This document shows, one piece after another, positions 1 to 8,531 of a stretch of 64,000 bases of DNA. The stretch is from Micrococcaceae bacterium Sec5.1 (GTDB taxonomy: Bacteria > Actinomycetota > Actinomycetes > Actinomycetales > Micrococcaceae): NCBI GenBank assembly GCA_039636795.1, contig CP143430.1, positions 372,001 through 436,000 on the forward strand, in the 5' to 3' direction. The number at the start of each line of letters is the position of its first letter. The first letter of the stretch is position 1. A program made the translations under genes and the position numbers. The notes under the pieces were generated by a model. It saw only the letters and a program-made list of their open reading frames with translations, was not told the origin of the DNA and did not search any database.

Positions 1-867
1 TGGCTGCATCCAGCGGGAATGGACGTTGAATCGGCGGAGGCCCACAACGTGGATATCGCCATTGGCTCGCTTGAACAACTCATGCATGCCTTTCGCTGTG
101 CCCGCGGAAACCTGAGAATCCACTTGCATGTGGACACCGGCATGACACGGGGTGGACTGCCCGCCTATGACTGGCCTGATGCCATGCACTTGGCTGCGGC
201 CGGCCAAGCCGACAAGCTCTTCCGTGTGGTGGGCCTCATGGGGCATCTGCCCAACGCGGACTCCGCGAAGCCTGCGGCCAACGACGCCGGGCTGCGTTCC
301 TTTGAGTCTGCTCACAGGATGGCACGGAGGGCTGGGCTCGCCGTCGACGTCCGCCATGTGGCCACCACATCGGCAACGCTCACCGATCCGAGGACGCATT
401 ATGACCTGGTTCGTATCGGTGCCGGGTTGGTAGGCATCGATCCGTCCGGTTCCACCACGTTGAGTCCCACAGTCAGCTTGACCTGCCCGGTAGTGCATAC
501 CAGGGCGGTGAAGGCGGGAACGTCTGTTGGGTACGGCGGCATCGGCCTGGCCGGGGAGTCGGGGTTCGTGAGCGTCCTGGGGATCGGTTACGCGGACGGG
601 CTTCCCCAACACCTCGACGCCGGCGCACACGTCATGATCCACGGCCGCCGCTGCCCCATCGTGGGGCCGGTGAACATGGACCAGATCGTCGTGGAAACCG
701 GCAACTGGCCGGCCTCCCCTGGAACCGAAGCAACCATCATTGGCGTCAACCCTGGAGAGCCCACAGTGCAGCTGTGGGCCCAATGGGGAAACACCTCACC
801 GCACAACGTCATCACCGGATTCGGACAGCGACTCCAACGCAGCCTACTGATAAAGGAAATTGTATGA
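1..867 (+). CDS. alr: Alanine racemase, C-terminal part (5' end outside window)
   Basis: PLP-dependent racemase converting L-alanine to D-alanine for peptidoglycan. The reading frame is open from base 1, so the N-terminal third with the PLP-binding lysine lies upstream of the window. Visible family motifs are HVDTGMTRGG, the GHLPNAD segment, the second catalytic tyrosine in SVGYGG (nt 523-540), the GIGYADGLP loop and VNMDQIVVE near the C terminus. The stop codon overlaps the start of the D-Ala-D-Ala ligase gene (ATGA at 864-867), so the two are translationally coupled. The family is clear. Whether this is the main housekeeping racemase or a second copy cannot be told from this fragment. Confidence 0.93.
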   Translation, partial: WLHPAGMDVESAEAHNVDIAIGSLEQLMHAFRCARGNLRIHLHVDTGMTRGGLPAYDWPDAMHLAAAGQADKLFRVVGLMGHLPNADSAKPAANDAGLRSFESAHRMARRAGLAVDVRHVATTSATLTDPRTHYDLVRIGAGLVGIDPSGSTTLSPTVSLTCPVVHTRAVKAGTSVGYGGIGLAGESGFVSVLGIGYADGLPQHLDAGAHVMIHGRRCPIVGPVNMDQIVVETGNWPASPGTEATIIGVNPGEPTVQLWAQWGNTSPHNVITGFGQRLQRSLLIKEIV

Positions 868-1880
868 GCACCGTTCTTGTCATTGGCGGCGGAACAAGCC
901 CCGAACATGCCGTGTCCTTGGCTTCAGCCGCTACCATCAGCGCTACATTGGCCGAAGCCGGGCACGAGGTCCGCCCGTGGACAATACTGCCCGACGGTTC
1001 ATGGATCAACGCCTCACCCGCCAAATCCCATCCGTCATCCCCTTTCCAGGTACTCGGCGCAGCCGAAGGGGCGGAGGCCTTCCTCGCTGATGCAGCCTCC
1101 GGATCGGTCCCTGCCGTGGTTTATCCCACCTTGCATGGGGCCCCGGGAGAGGACGGTGCGGTGGCGGGTCTCTGCGCGCTCGCAGGGCTTCGACTGGCTG
1201 CATCGCCTCTTGCTGCCTCTGCAGCGGCGATGGACAAATGGGTCACCAAGCAGGTTGCTGCGAGCGCCGACGTCGCGACAGTACCCTTCGCGCTCTTGGG
1301 ACCCGGCGCTGCAGCTTCTCCTGTAGCGCATCCTGTGGTGGTGAAACCCGCGACTGCCGGTTCGTCCCATGGAGTTGCCCTGGTTCGGGATGACCAGGAA
1401 ATGAGCCGCGCTCTGGCGGAGGCCAGGGCGCATTCCGCCCGGGTCCTAGTGGAGCCACTGGTCCGGTCGCGGGAAGTTGACATCGCTCTTTTTGACGACG
1501 GGACCGGCCACCTTGTTGTCCTGCCTCCCCTGGAGATCCACACGGCGGGGCTGTTCGACACCTCCACGAAATACGACGGAACCGCCCAGTTCACCGTTCC
1601 CGCCAAGCTGTCGCCACACATCACCGAAGAACTCTGCCGTGGGGCGGAGCGGATGTATCGGGCACTGGGGTGTTGGGGCATTGCCAGGATGGACTTCTTT
1701 GTCACGGACAATGAGGTCGTTCTAAACGAAGTGAACACGGCCCCGGGAATGTCGGACCAGTCGCAAGTGCCGCAAATGGCCGCGGCCCATGGGTGGAAAA
1801 TGACTCAACTACTTGACAACCTCGTAGCCGCAGCCCGCGTACCTGTCTGGCAGTCTCCCTTCCTGGAAGTTGGGCCATGA
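864..1880 (+). CDS. ddl: D-alanine--D-alanine ligase
   Basis: ATP-grasp ligase of 338 residues that joins two D-alanines for cell-wall precursors. The N-terminal fold starts with VLVIGGGTSPEHAVSLAS. The YPTLHGAPGEDG stretch matches the family motif, VVVKPATAGSSHG is the ATP-grasp lysine/glycine region, and NEVNTAPGMSDQS at about residues 287-299 holds the Mg-binding Glu and Asn. The ATG at 864 is preferred over upstream in-frame codons because the protein fold begins there and it overlaps the alr stop. It is somewhat divergent from typical Ddl (APGMSDQSQVP in place of the usual PGFT..S.YP), so a ligase of altered second-substrate preference cannot be excluded. Confidence 0.88.
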   Translation: MSTVLVIGGGTSPEHAVSLASAATISATLAEAGHEVRPWTILPDGSWINASPAKSHPSSPFQVLGAAEGAEAFLADAASGSVPAVVYPTLHGAPGEDGAVAGLCALAGLRLAASPLAASAAAMDKWVTKQVAASADVATVPFALLGPGAAASPVAHPVVVKPATAGSSHGVALVRDDQEMSRALAEARAHSARVLVEPLVRSREVDIALFDDGTGHLVVLPPLEIHTAGLFDTSTKYDGTAQFTVPAKLSPHITEELCRGAERMYRALGCWGIARMDFFVTDNEVVLNEVNTAPGMSDQSQVPQMAAAHGWKMTQLLDNLVAAARVPVWQSPFLEVGP

Positions 1881-2329
1881 CTTGGCCAGCCACTCGGGAC
1901 CGAGTTCCAGTCCAGTGGGCCCGGAGGCAAACCGCCAACCGCGCGTGGCTTCTGGCGGCGCCACTCCTGGGCGCACTTATTGGCGCAGCCTTCGGAGTTT
2001 TGTGTATTTTTCTTCGGGCCGAGGGCTCTCCCACATGGGCAGCATTGGGCGATGCTGGGTGGCCGTGGGCCCTGCTTTTAGGTGCCGCAGCGCTTGCTAC
2101 ACGTTCGGCCTGGGCCAATGTGCTGACCGTCCTGGCGACGGGTTTGTTGGGTTTGGCCGCCTACTACGTGCTCAAAGCGGGCCTCGCCCTGGGCTACCCC
2201 TCCGGCGCATATCGCGGCTTCGACGTCTATTTTCAGCAAGCGAACGTCCTCAGGTGGTCCGCAGCTGTGGTAGCAGCAGCAGTACCCGCAGGCCTTGCTG
2301 GAGCCTGGATCAGGCGGCTGCGCTGTTAA
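1877..2329 (+). CDS. Small integral membrane protein, third gene of the alr-ddl operon
   Basis: A 150-residue protein whose start overlaps the ddl stop (ATGA at 1877-1880). After a short basic N terminus it has about four hydrophobic segments (roughly residues 22-45, 60-78, 84-105 and 122-145) and ends in RRLRC, so it should sit in the cytoplasmic membrane. I do not recognise a family. Its tight coupling to two D-alanine enzymes suggests a link to cell-wall precursor supply, but that is inference from position only. Confidence 0.7.
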   Translation: MTWPATRDRVPVQWARRQTANRAWLLAAPLLGALIGAAFGVLCIFLRAEGSPTWAALGDAGWPWALLLGAAALATRSAWANVLTVLATGLLGLAAYYVLKAGLALGYPSGAYRGFDVYFQQANVLRWSAAVVAAAVPAGLAGAWIRRLRC

Positions 2330-2351
2330 AGCAGAGTTGGCGGGCGGCAAC

Positions 2352-2534
2352 TCACGCTTCCGAATCGTCCCGCTGGTCCATGGCCATCAATGGCCCGTCG
2401 AGGGGTGAGCCATCCAGGGGCTCCTCCAGGAGGCTCGGCGGTTTGGGCACCCGGGCAATCAGTAGGCAGACCACGGTCAGCCAGGCGAACGCGACCGTAA
2501 ACACCTCCACCCAAACCGCTCCCAAAGCTTCCAT
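2352..2534 (-). CDS. Small single-span membrane protein, possibly leaderless
   Basis: A 60-residue frame with one hydrophobic segment (about residues 5-26) followed by an acidic, proline-rich tail (VPKPPSLLEEPLDGSP). It has no Shine-Dalgarno. A TAAGAT hexamer at 2541-2546 ends 6 nt before the ATG, which fits a leaderless transcript of the kind common in actinobacteria. Hydrophobicity pattern and isolation from overlapping real genes support it. Function unknown. Confidence 0.5.
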   Translation of the reverse strand: MEALGAVWVEVFTVAFAWLTVVCLLIARVPKPPSLLEEPLDGSPLDGPLMAMDQRDDSEA

Positions 2535-2653
2535 GAACAGATCTTATGGCCCAATGCTGCCAAATGGTAAGTATCCTTAGTAAGCGCTCCTGTGGAACGC
2601 GACCATGCGCTCCTCTACTAGGCTGGAGCTATGACTCAGGCAGGACGGTTTTA

Positions 2654-3577
2654 GTGGCCAAGCCCGGTAAATCCAGCAAAGCAAGCAAGTCCGGCCGGGC
2701 GGGAAGGTCGACGGCGGGAGTCATCGAGGTGCCCCACGGCACCCGGCCTGACGGTCCGGTAGCAGGCGTCTATTACATCGACACCGGCGACTGCGAACTG
2801 CTTCCCGATCCTGACAACAACAATGGCTGGCTCCTGAAGATCAACGGCGTGCTGAGCTCGCACATTGACCTCGCCGATCCACTGTTCCTTGACTTCGAAT
2901 ACATGCGCTGGATTGCTGCGCTGGTGGAATCGAGATGGCCGCGGGAGTCCAAGCCAAAGCTCCGTGCCCTGCACCTGGGTGGGGGAGCCTGTTCCATGGC
3001 CCGATACTTCAATGCGGCGTATCCGGATGCGCGGCAAGTGGTGGTGGAGCTCGATGGGAAGCTCGCCGATTACGTCCGTGGTTGGTTCGAACTCCCCAAG
3101 GCGCCGCTGCTGCGGATCCGCGTGGGTGAAGCGCGGGCAGTGACCGAGTCCCTGACCCCTGATACGCGGGACCTCATCATCCGGGACGTCTTCGCCGGAG
3201 CCTTCACCCCCCGCGCCCTCACCACCCGCGAATTCAACGCCCACGCCGACGCCGTCCTGGCTCCCGATGGCCTGTACGTGGTCAACTCGGGTGACGCTCC
3301 GGACCTGAAGAACGCCCGCGCTGACGCCGCCACCATCGCGGACACCTTCGAGCACACGATGATCATCGCGGACCCCGCCATGCTCAAGGGCCGCCGCTAC
3401 GGAAATATGATCATGGCCGGCAGCCACGTGCCATTCGGCGACGACCCAACCCTGGCCCGCAAGCTCCTGGGCGGCGCCGTCCCTGCACACATCTGGAACG
3501 ACGCCCAAGTGCGGGCCTTCGCCGCCGGAACGCCCGTTCGGCACGATCCGCCGGCGGCTGCACCGCTAATGGATTGA
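2654..3577 (+). CDS. Spermidine-synthase-like methyltransferase-fold protein
   Basis: About 307 residues from a GTG at 2654, chosen because the family-like sequence starts soon after and GCAGGACGG lies about 6-14 nt upstream; an ATG at 2546 would add a poorly conserved extension. The Rossmann core shows DFEYMRWIAAL, the SAM-type glycine motif LHLGGGACSMARYF, the acidic strand end VVVELDG, and DLIIRDVFAGAFTP after motif II. This is the actinobacterial single-domain relative of polyamine aminopropyltransferases. It lacks the membrane half seen in fused homologues. Many members do not make spermidine, so the substrate is not claimed. It converges with the TM2-domain gene. Confidence 0.75.
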   Translation: MAKPGKSSKASKSGRAGRSTAGVIEVPHGTRPDGPVAGVYYIDTGDCELLPDPDNNNGWLLKINGVLSSHIDLADPLFLDFEYMRWIAALVESRWPRESKPKLRALHLGGGACSMARYFNAAYPDARQVVVELDGKLADYVRGWFELPKAPLLRIRVGEARAVTESLTPDTRDLIIRDVFAGAFTPRALTTREFNAHADAVLAPDGLYVVNSGDAPDLKNARADAATIADTFEHTMIIADPAMLKGRRYGNMIMAGSHVPFGDDPTLARKLLGGAVPAHIWNDAQVRAFAAGTPVRHDPPAAAPLMD

Positions 3578-3590
3578 CCTTTTTGTGATG

Positions 3591-4538
3591 CTAGAGGCCG
3601 GTCTGGCTCACTCCGAACTCAGCCTGTTCCGGCGTGAACCCCTCAAAAAGCAATTGGTCGATGAGCCCGGAGCGGGAGAATGAAGTGAACTCCAAGTAGC
3701 TCTTGGCCTTCTTAGCCGCCTGCTCGTTCCAATCAACCTTCACTCGGTCGACTGCCCACGTGGCGTCTTCTGTTGAGTATTTCTCGAACTCCAATTGTTT
3801 GATGAGGCCGGGGTACGAGAAGGCGGTGAATTGGAGGTAACTACCAGCCTTCCGTAGAGCGTTCTGCTGACTTACCGTCCCCGCGGCTGCCTTGGCGGCG
3901 GCGTCAGCAGCCGCCTTCGCAGCAGCATCTGCATCGGCCTTCGCCTTCGCGGCGGCGTCAGCCTCTGCTTTGGCGGCAGCGTCAGCGGCAGATTTGGCGG
4001 CCGCATCGGCGTCGGCCTTTGCCTTGGCTTGAGCGTCAGCCGCAGCTTTTGCCGCCGCATCAGCATCTGATTTCGCTTTAGCGGACGCGTCCGCCTCGGC
4101 CTTTGCGGAGTTATCTGCACTGGCTGCTGGAGCAGATGCGGACGCAGAAGTCTTCGACGTGGCCACGACTGGAACTGACCTGGAACTGGAGGCCGCAAGG
4201 GCAACGTTTGCAAAAATGCCTAGAAGCACGAAGACCCCGGTGACAATCAGGGCTACTTTCTTGTGCCTGTCATAGCCCTCCAGCGGAAATCCACGCTTAT
4301 CGCGCGTATGGTTCGTCAGCACCAGAATCAGGTCGATGAGAGCCCAAATGCCGAGACCACCAAAAGTGAGCAATTTGAGGATTCCGGTTCCTACCTTGCC
4401 GAGGTAGAACCGATCAATGCCCCAGACGCCGACGAGGAGGGAAAGCAACCAAGTCACGAGGAAAGATTTGGCGATTTGTTGTGGCTGTCCATAACCGGGG
4501 GATGGGGGATAAGGCGCGAGATTAGGGTTTTGACTCAT
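3591..4538 (-). CDS. TM2-domain membrane protein with Ala-rich coil and two Ltp domains
   Basis: 315 residues from the ATG at 4538, preceded by GGAAGGA; the longer upstream frame has no such signal. Order of parts: short Pro/Tyr-rich N terminus; a TM2 domain (two helices around the GVWGIDRFYLGKVGTG turn, about residues 20-75); a third hydrophobic segment near 92-115; about 100 residues of Ala/Lys/Asp low complexity (AKADADAAAKAAADA type) likely forming a helical stalk; then two C-terminal repeats (ALRKAGSYLQFTAFSYPGLI and AKKAKSYLEFTSFSRSGLI) of the Ltp type. Ltp domains are known from the superinfection-exclusion lipoprotein of phage TP-J34 and occur widely in Gram-positive surface proteins. 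Location: membrane, with the stalk and Ltp repeats probably outside. Function here unproven. Confidence 0.78.
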   Translation of the reverse strand: MSQNPNLAPYPPSPGYGQPQQIAKSFLVTWLLSLLVGVWGIDRFYLGKVGTGILKLLTFGGLGIWALIDLILVLTNHTRDKRGFPLEGYDRHKKVALIVTGVFVLLGIFANVALAASSSRSVPVVATSKTSASASAPAASADNSAKAEADASAKAKSDADAAAKAAADAQAKAKADADAAAKSAADAAAKAEADAAAKAKADADAAAKAAADAAAKAAAGTVSQQNALRKAGSYLQFTAFSYPGLIKQLEFEKYSTEDATWAVDRVKVDWNEQAAKKAKSYLEFTSFSRSGLIDQLLFEGFTPEQAEFGVSQTGL

Positions 4539-4804
4539 GATTGTCCTTCCATAGGACACGTGACCGGCGTGCAACGCAAAGCGTGCGGAGCGGGTGGGGT
4601 GAAGGGGCGCCGGGCGAGGGAAAGGCGCCCATCCCAAAAGCGGTGAGCGTTGCACCGTCATTTACGAATGACATGATCACTTCCCCCAAAGCGTCGCGGG
4701 CATCAGTAGCCCGTACACGGATGCTACACCGTGTTGGCGATGCGGAATCCAACTATTTTTAAAATTCGCATTTCTCCTGCAGGAAATGTCTGCAAACCTC
4801 CATC

Positions 4805-5701
4805 TCACCCAGCGCCCAAGAGCTCCTCCCGCCGCCTCTCCGTCTCCTCGCGCAGGGCCTGCACGAGGGCGGCTACCGCTGGGCGGCGCATCGAGTCGGG
4901 ACGGAGGACCATCCAGTAGGGGAGCAGCTCGGCGAAGTCGGATGGCAGGAGCCGGACCAAATCTGTGTGGCGATCGGCCATGAAACACGGCAGGAATCCC
5001 ACGCCCGCGCCTGCCCTCGTCGCCTCCACATGCACGAACACGTTGGTGGAGCTCAGGCCGTCGCGCATAGTTGGGACGAGCCTCCTTGGTGCGTCCAGAT
5101 CATCCACCTGGAGCATGGAATCCACGAAGTAGACCAACTGATGCTGCGTCAGTTCCTCGATGGTGCCCGGCGTGCCATTGTCTGCGAGGTAGGCGCGCGA
5201 GGCGTACATTCCCAGTCGATACTCGCCCAAGCGGATTGCCTCTGCCCGATGGACCTGTGGCGTCCCAACCACTACCTCGATGTCCAAGCCCGAGCGTTGC
5301 TGAAGCGCCCGCCGCGTCACGGTGACAATCTCTACGCTGAGCCCAGGGTGCTCGCGTCTCAGCGTCGCCACGGCAGGCGCAGCTATATAGGCGCTGAAAC
5401 CATCGGTTGCGGTCATGCGTACGACGCCGGTAATGGGGTCAGGTGCGCCATCGCTGGGTCCCAGCGCGCCCACCGCAGCTTCGACACGTTCAGCGACAAG
5501 GACGGCCTCTGCCCCCAACTCCGTGACTTCCCAGCCTCCGGCGGCGCGCGCCAGGACCCGGCCACCCAGGGCCTTTTCCAGCGCCGCTATCCTGCGCGAA
5601 ACGGTGGTGTGGTTCAGGCCCAAGGCTTGCGCCGCCGTCGTGAATTTTCCTGAGCGTGAGACGGCGAGGAGGATGAGGAGATCGTCCGGATTGGGATTCA
5701 T
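4805..5701 (-). CDS. LysR-family transcriptional regulator
   Basis: 298 residues from the ATG at 5701 (a GTG/ATG frame extends 13 codons further, to 5740). The N terminus is a winged helix-turn-helix: LLILLAVSRSGKFTTAAQAL, then LNHTTVSRRIAALEKALG, followed by the effector-binding periplasmic-protein-like domain. It is divergent from the MHS transporter/3-hydroxybutyrate dehydrogenase pair with about 136 bp between starts, the usual layout for a LysR regulator controlling its neighbour. The effector is likely the transported substrate (inference). Confidence 0.88.
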   Translation of the reverse strand: MNPNPDDLLILLAVSRSGKFTTAAQALGLNHTTVSRRIAALEKALGGRVLARAAGGWEVTELGAEAVLVAERVEAAVGALGPSDGAPDPITGVVRMTATDGFSAYIAAPAVATLRREHPGLSVEIVTVTRRALQQRSGLDIEVVVGTPQVHRAEAIRLGEYRLGMYASRAYLADNGTPGTIEELTQHQLVYFVDSMLQVDDLDAPRRLVPTMRDGLSSTNVFVHVEATRAGAGVGFLPCFMADRHTDLVRLLPSDFAELLPYWMVLRPDSMRRPAVAALVQALREETERRREELLGAG

Positions 5702-5837
5702 ATCTGCAATTCTGCACACACTTGGTGCCGGATTGGTCATTGAGGAGGGCTGAATCTGCAGTAATACTCAGTGGAGCATTTCGTGTTGTGGATCACAGCA
5801 CGTCAAAAGGGTCAACGAGGACACTGAGGAGATGGAT

Positions 5838-7226
5838 ATGAGCGTAGAGCAGCGCTCCACATCAAAGGCCGGGAACCAATCCGGCAAGGGCTCCGGCCTT
5901 AAGAAGATCGTCGCTGCGTCCATGGTGGGCACAGTGGTGGAGTGGTACGAGTTCTTCCTGTACGCCACCGCAGCAACGCTGGTTTTCGGCAAATACTTCT
6001 TCCCGAGCACCGGCAACGAATTGGACGGCATCATCCAGGCCTTCCTGACCTACGCGGTTGGCTTCGTAGCCCGCCCGCTCGGCGGAATCGTCTTCGGCCA
6101 GATCGGCGACAAACTGGGCCGCAAGCCCACGCTCCAGCTGACCATTGTCATCGTGGGCGTCTCGACGTTCCTCATGGGCTGCCTCCCCGGCTTCGCCGAT
6201 CTCGGTTACTGGGCGCCGGCCATGCTGGTGGCGCTTCGCTTCATCCAGGGCTTCGCGTTGGGTGGCGAGTGGGGAGGTGCCGTGCTCCTGGTCGCTGAAC
6301 ACAGCCCCAACAAGTCGCGCGGTTTCTGGTCATCCTGGCCGCAGGCAGCAGTGCCGGTGGGCAATCTTCTGGCCACCGCAGTTCTGTTCACCATGTCCAC
6401 CACACTGAGCAGCGAGGCATTCCTGGGCTGGGGCTGGCGCGTAGCATTCTGGCTCTCCGCCGTGATCGTGTTCGTCGGCTACTACATCCGCACCCACGTC
6501 ACCGAGGCGCCTATCTTCCTTGAGGCCAAGGCGCAGGTGGAGGAATCGAAGGCCATCAGCTACGGCGTTGGCGAAGTCATCCGCAAATATCCCAAGGGCA
6601 TCCTGCAGGCCATGGGCCTCCGCTTCGCCGAGAACATCATGTACTACCTGGTGGTCAGCTTCGCGATCGTCTACCTCAAGAGCGTCCACAAGTACGACAC
6701 GTCATCGCTGCTTCTGGCATTGCTTATTGCGCACGTGATCCACTTCCTTGTCATCCCGCAGGTTGGGCGTCTTGTTGACGCCTGGGGTCGCAAGCCCGTG
6801 TACCTCGTGGGAGCCATCACGGGCGCAACTTGGCCGTTCTTCGCGTTCCCCATGTTCGACACCAAAAACGCCGTGGTCATCGTGTTGGCCGTGACCATCG
6901 GGCTGTGCCTGCACGCGTTCATGTACGCAGGACAGCCGGCAATCATGTCCGAGCTCTTCCCCACCCGTATGCGCTACTCCGGGGTCTCGCTCGGCTCACA
7001 GGTTACGTCGATCTTCGCAGGGTCACTCGCTCCGCTGCTGGCAACACAGTGGCTCAAGGACACCGGCTCGTGGCTCCCCACCGCGATCTACCTCGTCATC
7101 GCCTGCGCGATCACCGTCGTCGCCGTTGTGTCGTTGAAGGAAACCAAGGGCATCGCGCTGCAGGACGTGGACGAAGCCGACGCCGTGCGCCATGGACTGA
7201 CCCCGGCTTCTACCTCGAAAGGCTAG
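5838..7226 (+). CDS. MHS-family (MFS) metabolite:proton symporter
   Basis: A 12-helix major facilitator of the metabolite:H+ symporter type. Marks are VGTVVEWYEFFLYATAA in helix 1, GFVARPLGGIVFGQIGDKLG around the loop 2-3 signature, and RFIQGFALGGEWGGAVLLV in helix 4. The ATG at 5838 has TGAGGAG 6 nt upstream; the in-frame ATG at 5832 has almost no spacing and is less likely. Four bases separate its stop from the 3-hydroxybutyrate dehydrogenase start, so they are one operon. Likely substrate is a carboxylate such as 3-hydroxybutyrate, inferred from the neighbour. Confidence 0.88.
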   Translation: MSVEQRSTSKAGNQSGKGSGLKKIVAASMVGTVVEWYEFFLYATAATLVFGKYFFPSTGNELDGIIQAFLTYAVGFVARPLGGIVFGQIGDKLGRKPTLQLTIVIVGVSTFLMGCLPGFADLGYWAPAMLVALRFIQGFALGGEWGGAVLLVAEHSPNKSRGFWSSWPQAAVPVGNLLATAVLFTMSTTLSSEAFLGWGWRVAFWLSAVIVFVGYYIRTHVTEAPIFLEAKAQVEESKAISYGVGEVIRKYPKGILQAMGLRFAENIMYYLVVSFAIVYLKSVHKYDTSSLLLALLIAHVIHFLVIPQVGRLVDAWGRKPVYLVGAITGATWPFFAFPMFDTKNAVVIVLAVTIGLCLHAFMYAGQPAIMSELFPTRMRYSGVSLGSQVTSIFAGSLAPLLATQWLKDTGSWLPTAIYLVIACAITVVAVVSLKETKGIALQDVDEADAVRHGLTPASTSKG

Positions 7227-7230
7227 TTCC

Positions 7231-7980
7231 GTGGACAACTCCTTGAACGGACGCAAAGCCCTGGTCACCGGCGGTGCGAGCGGAATCGGGGCAGCCTGCG
7301 CCCGCGCGCTCGCCGCCCGCGGGGCGAAAGTTGTAGTGGCCGACGTCGATGCCTCCGGAGCTGCGGCCCTCGCCGACGAGCTGGGCGGCACTGCCTGGAC
7401 TGTGGACCTGTTGGACGTCGACGCCCTGGCCGCCCTCAGCCTTGACTGCGACATCCTGGTCAACAACGCCGGCATCCAGAAAGTAGCGCCGATCGAGGAG
7501 TTCGAACCTGCTGAATTCAGGCGGATACTCGCCCTGATGCTGGAGGCACCGTTCCTCCTTATCCGGGCCGCGCTCCCACACATGTACGCCAATGGGTTCG
7601 GCCGGATTATCAACATCTCCTCGGTTCACGGACTCCGGGCTTCGGCCTACAAGAGTGCTTACGTCTCCGCGAAGCATGGCCTCGAAGGGCTCAGCAAAGT
7701 CACTGCCTTGGAGGGCGGCGAGCACGGAGTGACGTCCAACTGCATCAACCCCGGGTACGTCCGGACGCCGCTTGTTGAGAAGCAAATTTCTGATCAGGCG
7801 CGACTCCACGGCATCCCCGAGGCAGAGGTCCTGGCCAAGGTGATGCTGACGGAATCGGCTGTGAAGCGGCTGGTGGAGGTTGAGGAAGTCGCGTCGTTGG
7901 CAGCCTGGATGGCCTCGGACGACGCCGGTATGGTCACCGGCGCGAGCTACACGATGGACGGCGGGTGGTCGGCCCGGTAG
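7231..7980 (+). CDS. 3-hydroxybutyrate dehydrogenase (SDR family)
   Basis: Classical short-chain dehydrogenase of 249 residues with a GTG start directly behind the transporter gene. TGGASGIGAAC is the NAD-binding glycine motif, LVNNAGIQ the NNAG motif, and Ser with YVSAKHG form the catalytic Ser-Tyr-Lys set. The strings NISSVHGLRAS, KSAYVSAKHGLEGLSKV and NCINPGYVRTPLVEKQI are typical of D-3-hydroxybutyrate dehydrogenase (EC 1.1.1.30), which turns 3-hydroxybutyrate into acetoacetate with NAD+. Family assignment strong; precise substrate good but not proven. Confidence 0.85.
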   Translation: MDNSLNGRKALVTGGASGIGAACARALAARGAKVVVADVDASGAAALADELGGTAWTVDLLDVDALAALSLDCDILVNNAGIQKVAPIEEFEPAEFRRILALMLEAPFLLIRAALPHMYANGFGRIINISSVHGLRASAYKSAYVSAKHGLEGLSKVTALEGGEHGVTSNCINPGYVRTPLVEKQISDQARLHGIPEAEVLAKVMLTESAVKRLVEVEEVASLAAWMASDDAGMVTGASYTMDGGWSAR

Positions 7981-7994
7981 TTCTCCGCGAGATG

Positions 7995-8037
7995 ACAGTT
8001 AATGCCAATGTTCGACGCGAACATTGGCATTAACTGT
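7995..8037. repeat. Perfect palindrome, family copy 1
   Basis: Two perfect 20-bp arms (7995-8014 and 8018-8037, ACAGTTAATGCCAATGTTCG and its complement) with a 3-nt loop. Outer flanks CTCCGCG (from 7983) and CGCGGAG (to 8052) also pair. It sits in the convergent gap between the dehydrogenase and the HxlR gene. A near copy lies at 9418-9458 and a third, split by an IS30 element, at 35941-37297. There is no T-run, so it is not an ordinary intrinsic terminator, though it may still end transcripts. Confidence 0.9.
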
Positions 8038-8059
8038 AGTTTCGGCGCGGAGATCCGGG

Positions 8060-8425
8060 CTAACTCTGGCCGCCGATGATTGCCTCGGCATTATCAAAGG
8101 CCCAGGTCACCAGGGGTATAAGCAGTGCCGTGAGCTCGCGGCCGCGTTCAGTCAGGCTGTAGTCCACGCGCGGCGGGATGACGGGTTGTGCATCGCGGCG
8201 TACCAGCCCGTCCCGTTCGAGCGTTTTCAGGGTTTGGGCCAGCATTTTTTCGCTGACGCCCTCAGCACGTCTGCGCAGTTCGCTCCATCGCTGATCGCCT
8301 TCGGAAAGCGAAAGCAGGATCAGCACTCCCCATTTGCTGGTTATGTGGTCCAGTACTGTCCGGCTGGGGCAGCCGGCAGGGAAGACGCCGTCAGCGACGG
8401 CGGCCGGGAGGGTACTTACTTTCAT
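8060..8425 (-). CDS. HxlR/DUF24-type redox-sensing regulator (QorR/YtfH-like)
   Basis: 121-residue winged helix of the HxlR family: core around KWGVLILLSLSEGDQRWSEL and SEKMLAQTLKTLERDGLVRR. A single conserved cysteine (Cys19 in PAGCPS) stands just before the first helix, as in redox sensors of this family. It is divergent from the QorB-like gene, the same pairing as ytfH/ytfG in Escherichia coli and qorR/qor2 in Corynebacterium glutamicum, where the regulator represses the quinone reductase gene until its cysteine is oxidised. By analogy it autoregulates and controls its neighbour. Confidence 0.87.
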   Translation of the reverse strand: MKVSTLPAAVADGVFPAGCPSRTVLDHITSKWGVLILLSLSEGDQRWSELRRRAEGVSEKMLAQTLKTLERDGLVRRDAQPVIPPRVDYSLTERGRELTALLIPLVTWAFDNAEAIIGGQS

Positions 8426-8428
8426 GTC

Positions 8429-8453
8429 AGTACCTTACCTTAAAGTGCGTACT
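8429..8453. promoter_or_regulatory. Candidate HxlR operator in the divergent gap
   Basis: Inverted half-sites AGTAC (8429-8433) and GTACT (8449-8453) flank an AT-richer centre just upstream of the HxlR start codon; a further overlapping pair GGTA/TACC occurs at 8411-8434. Position between two divergent genes fits an operator. The sequence match to any published site was not checked. Confidence 0.35.
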
Positions 8454-8531
8454 CTCTTTCGGGAAGTTATCTGCCGAAGCGTTGGTTGTGATCGGTGACC
8501 GTCCCATTAATTTCCTTGAAAGGAACCAGTC

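Noticed and set aside
3880..4130. Repetitive DNA that might be a CRISPR or minisatellite
   Set aside because: The repetition is the coding sequence of the Ala/Lys/Asp coil in the TM2-Ltp gene, with no regular unit and no spacers. No CRISPR array is seen anywhere in the window.
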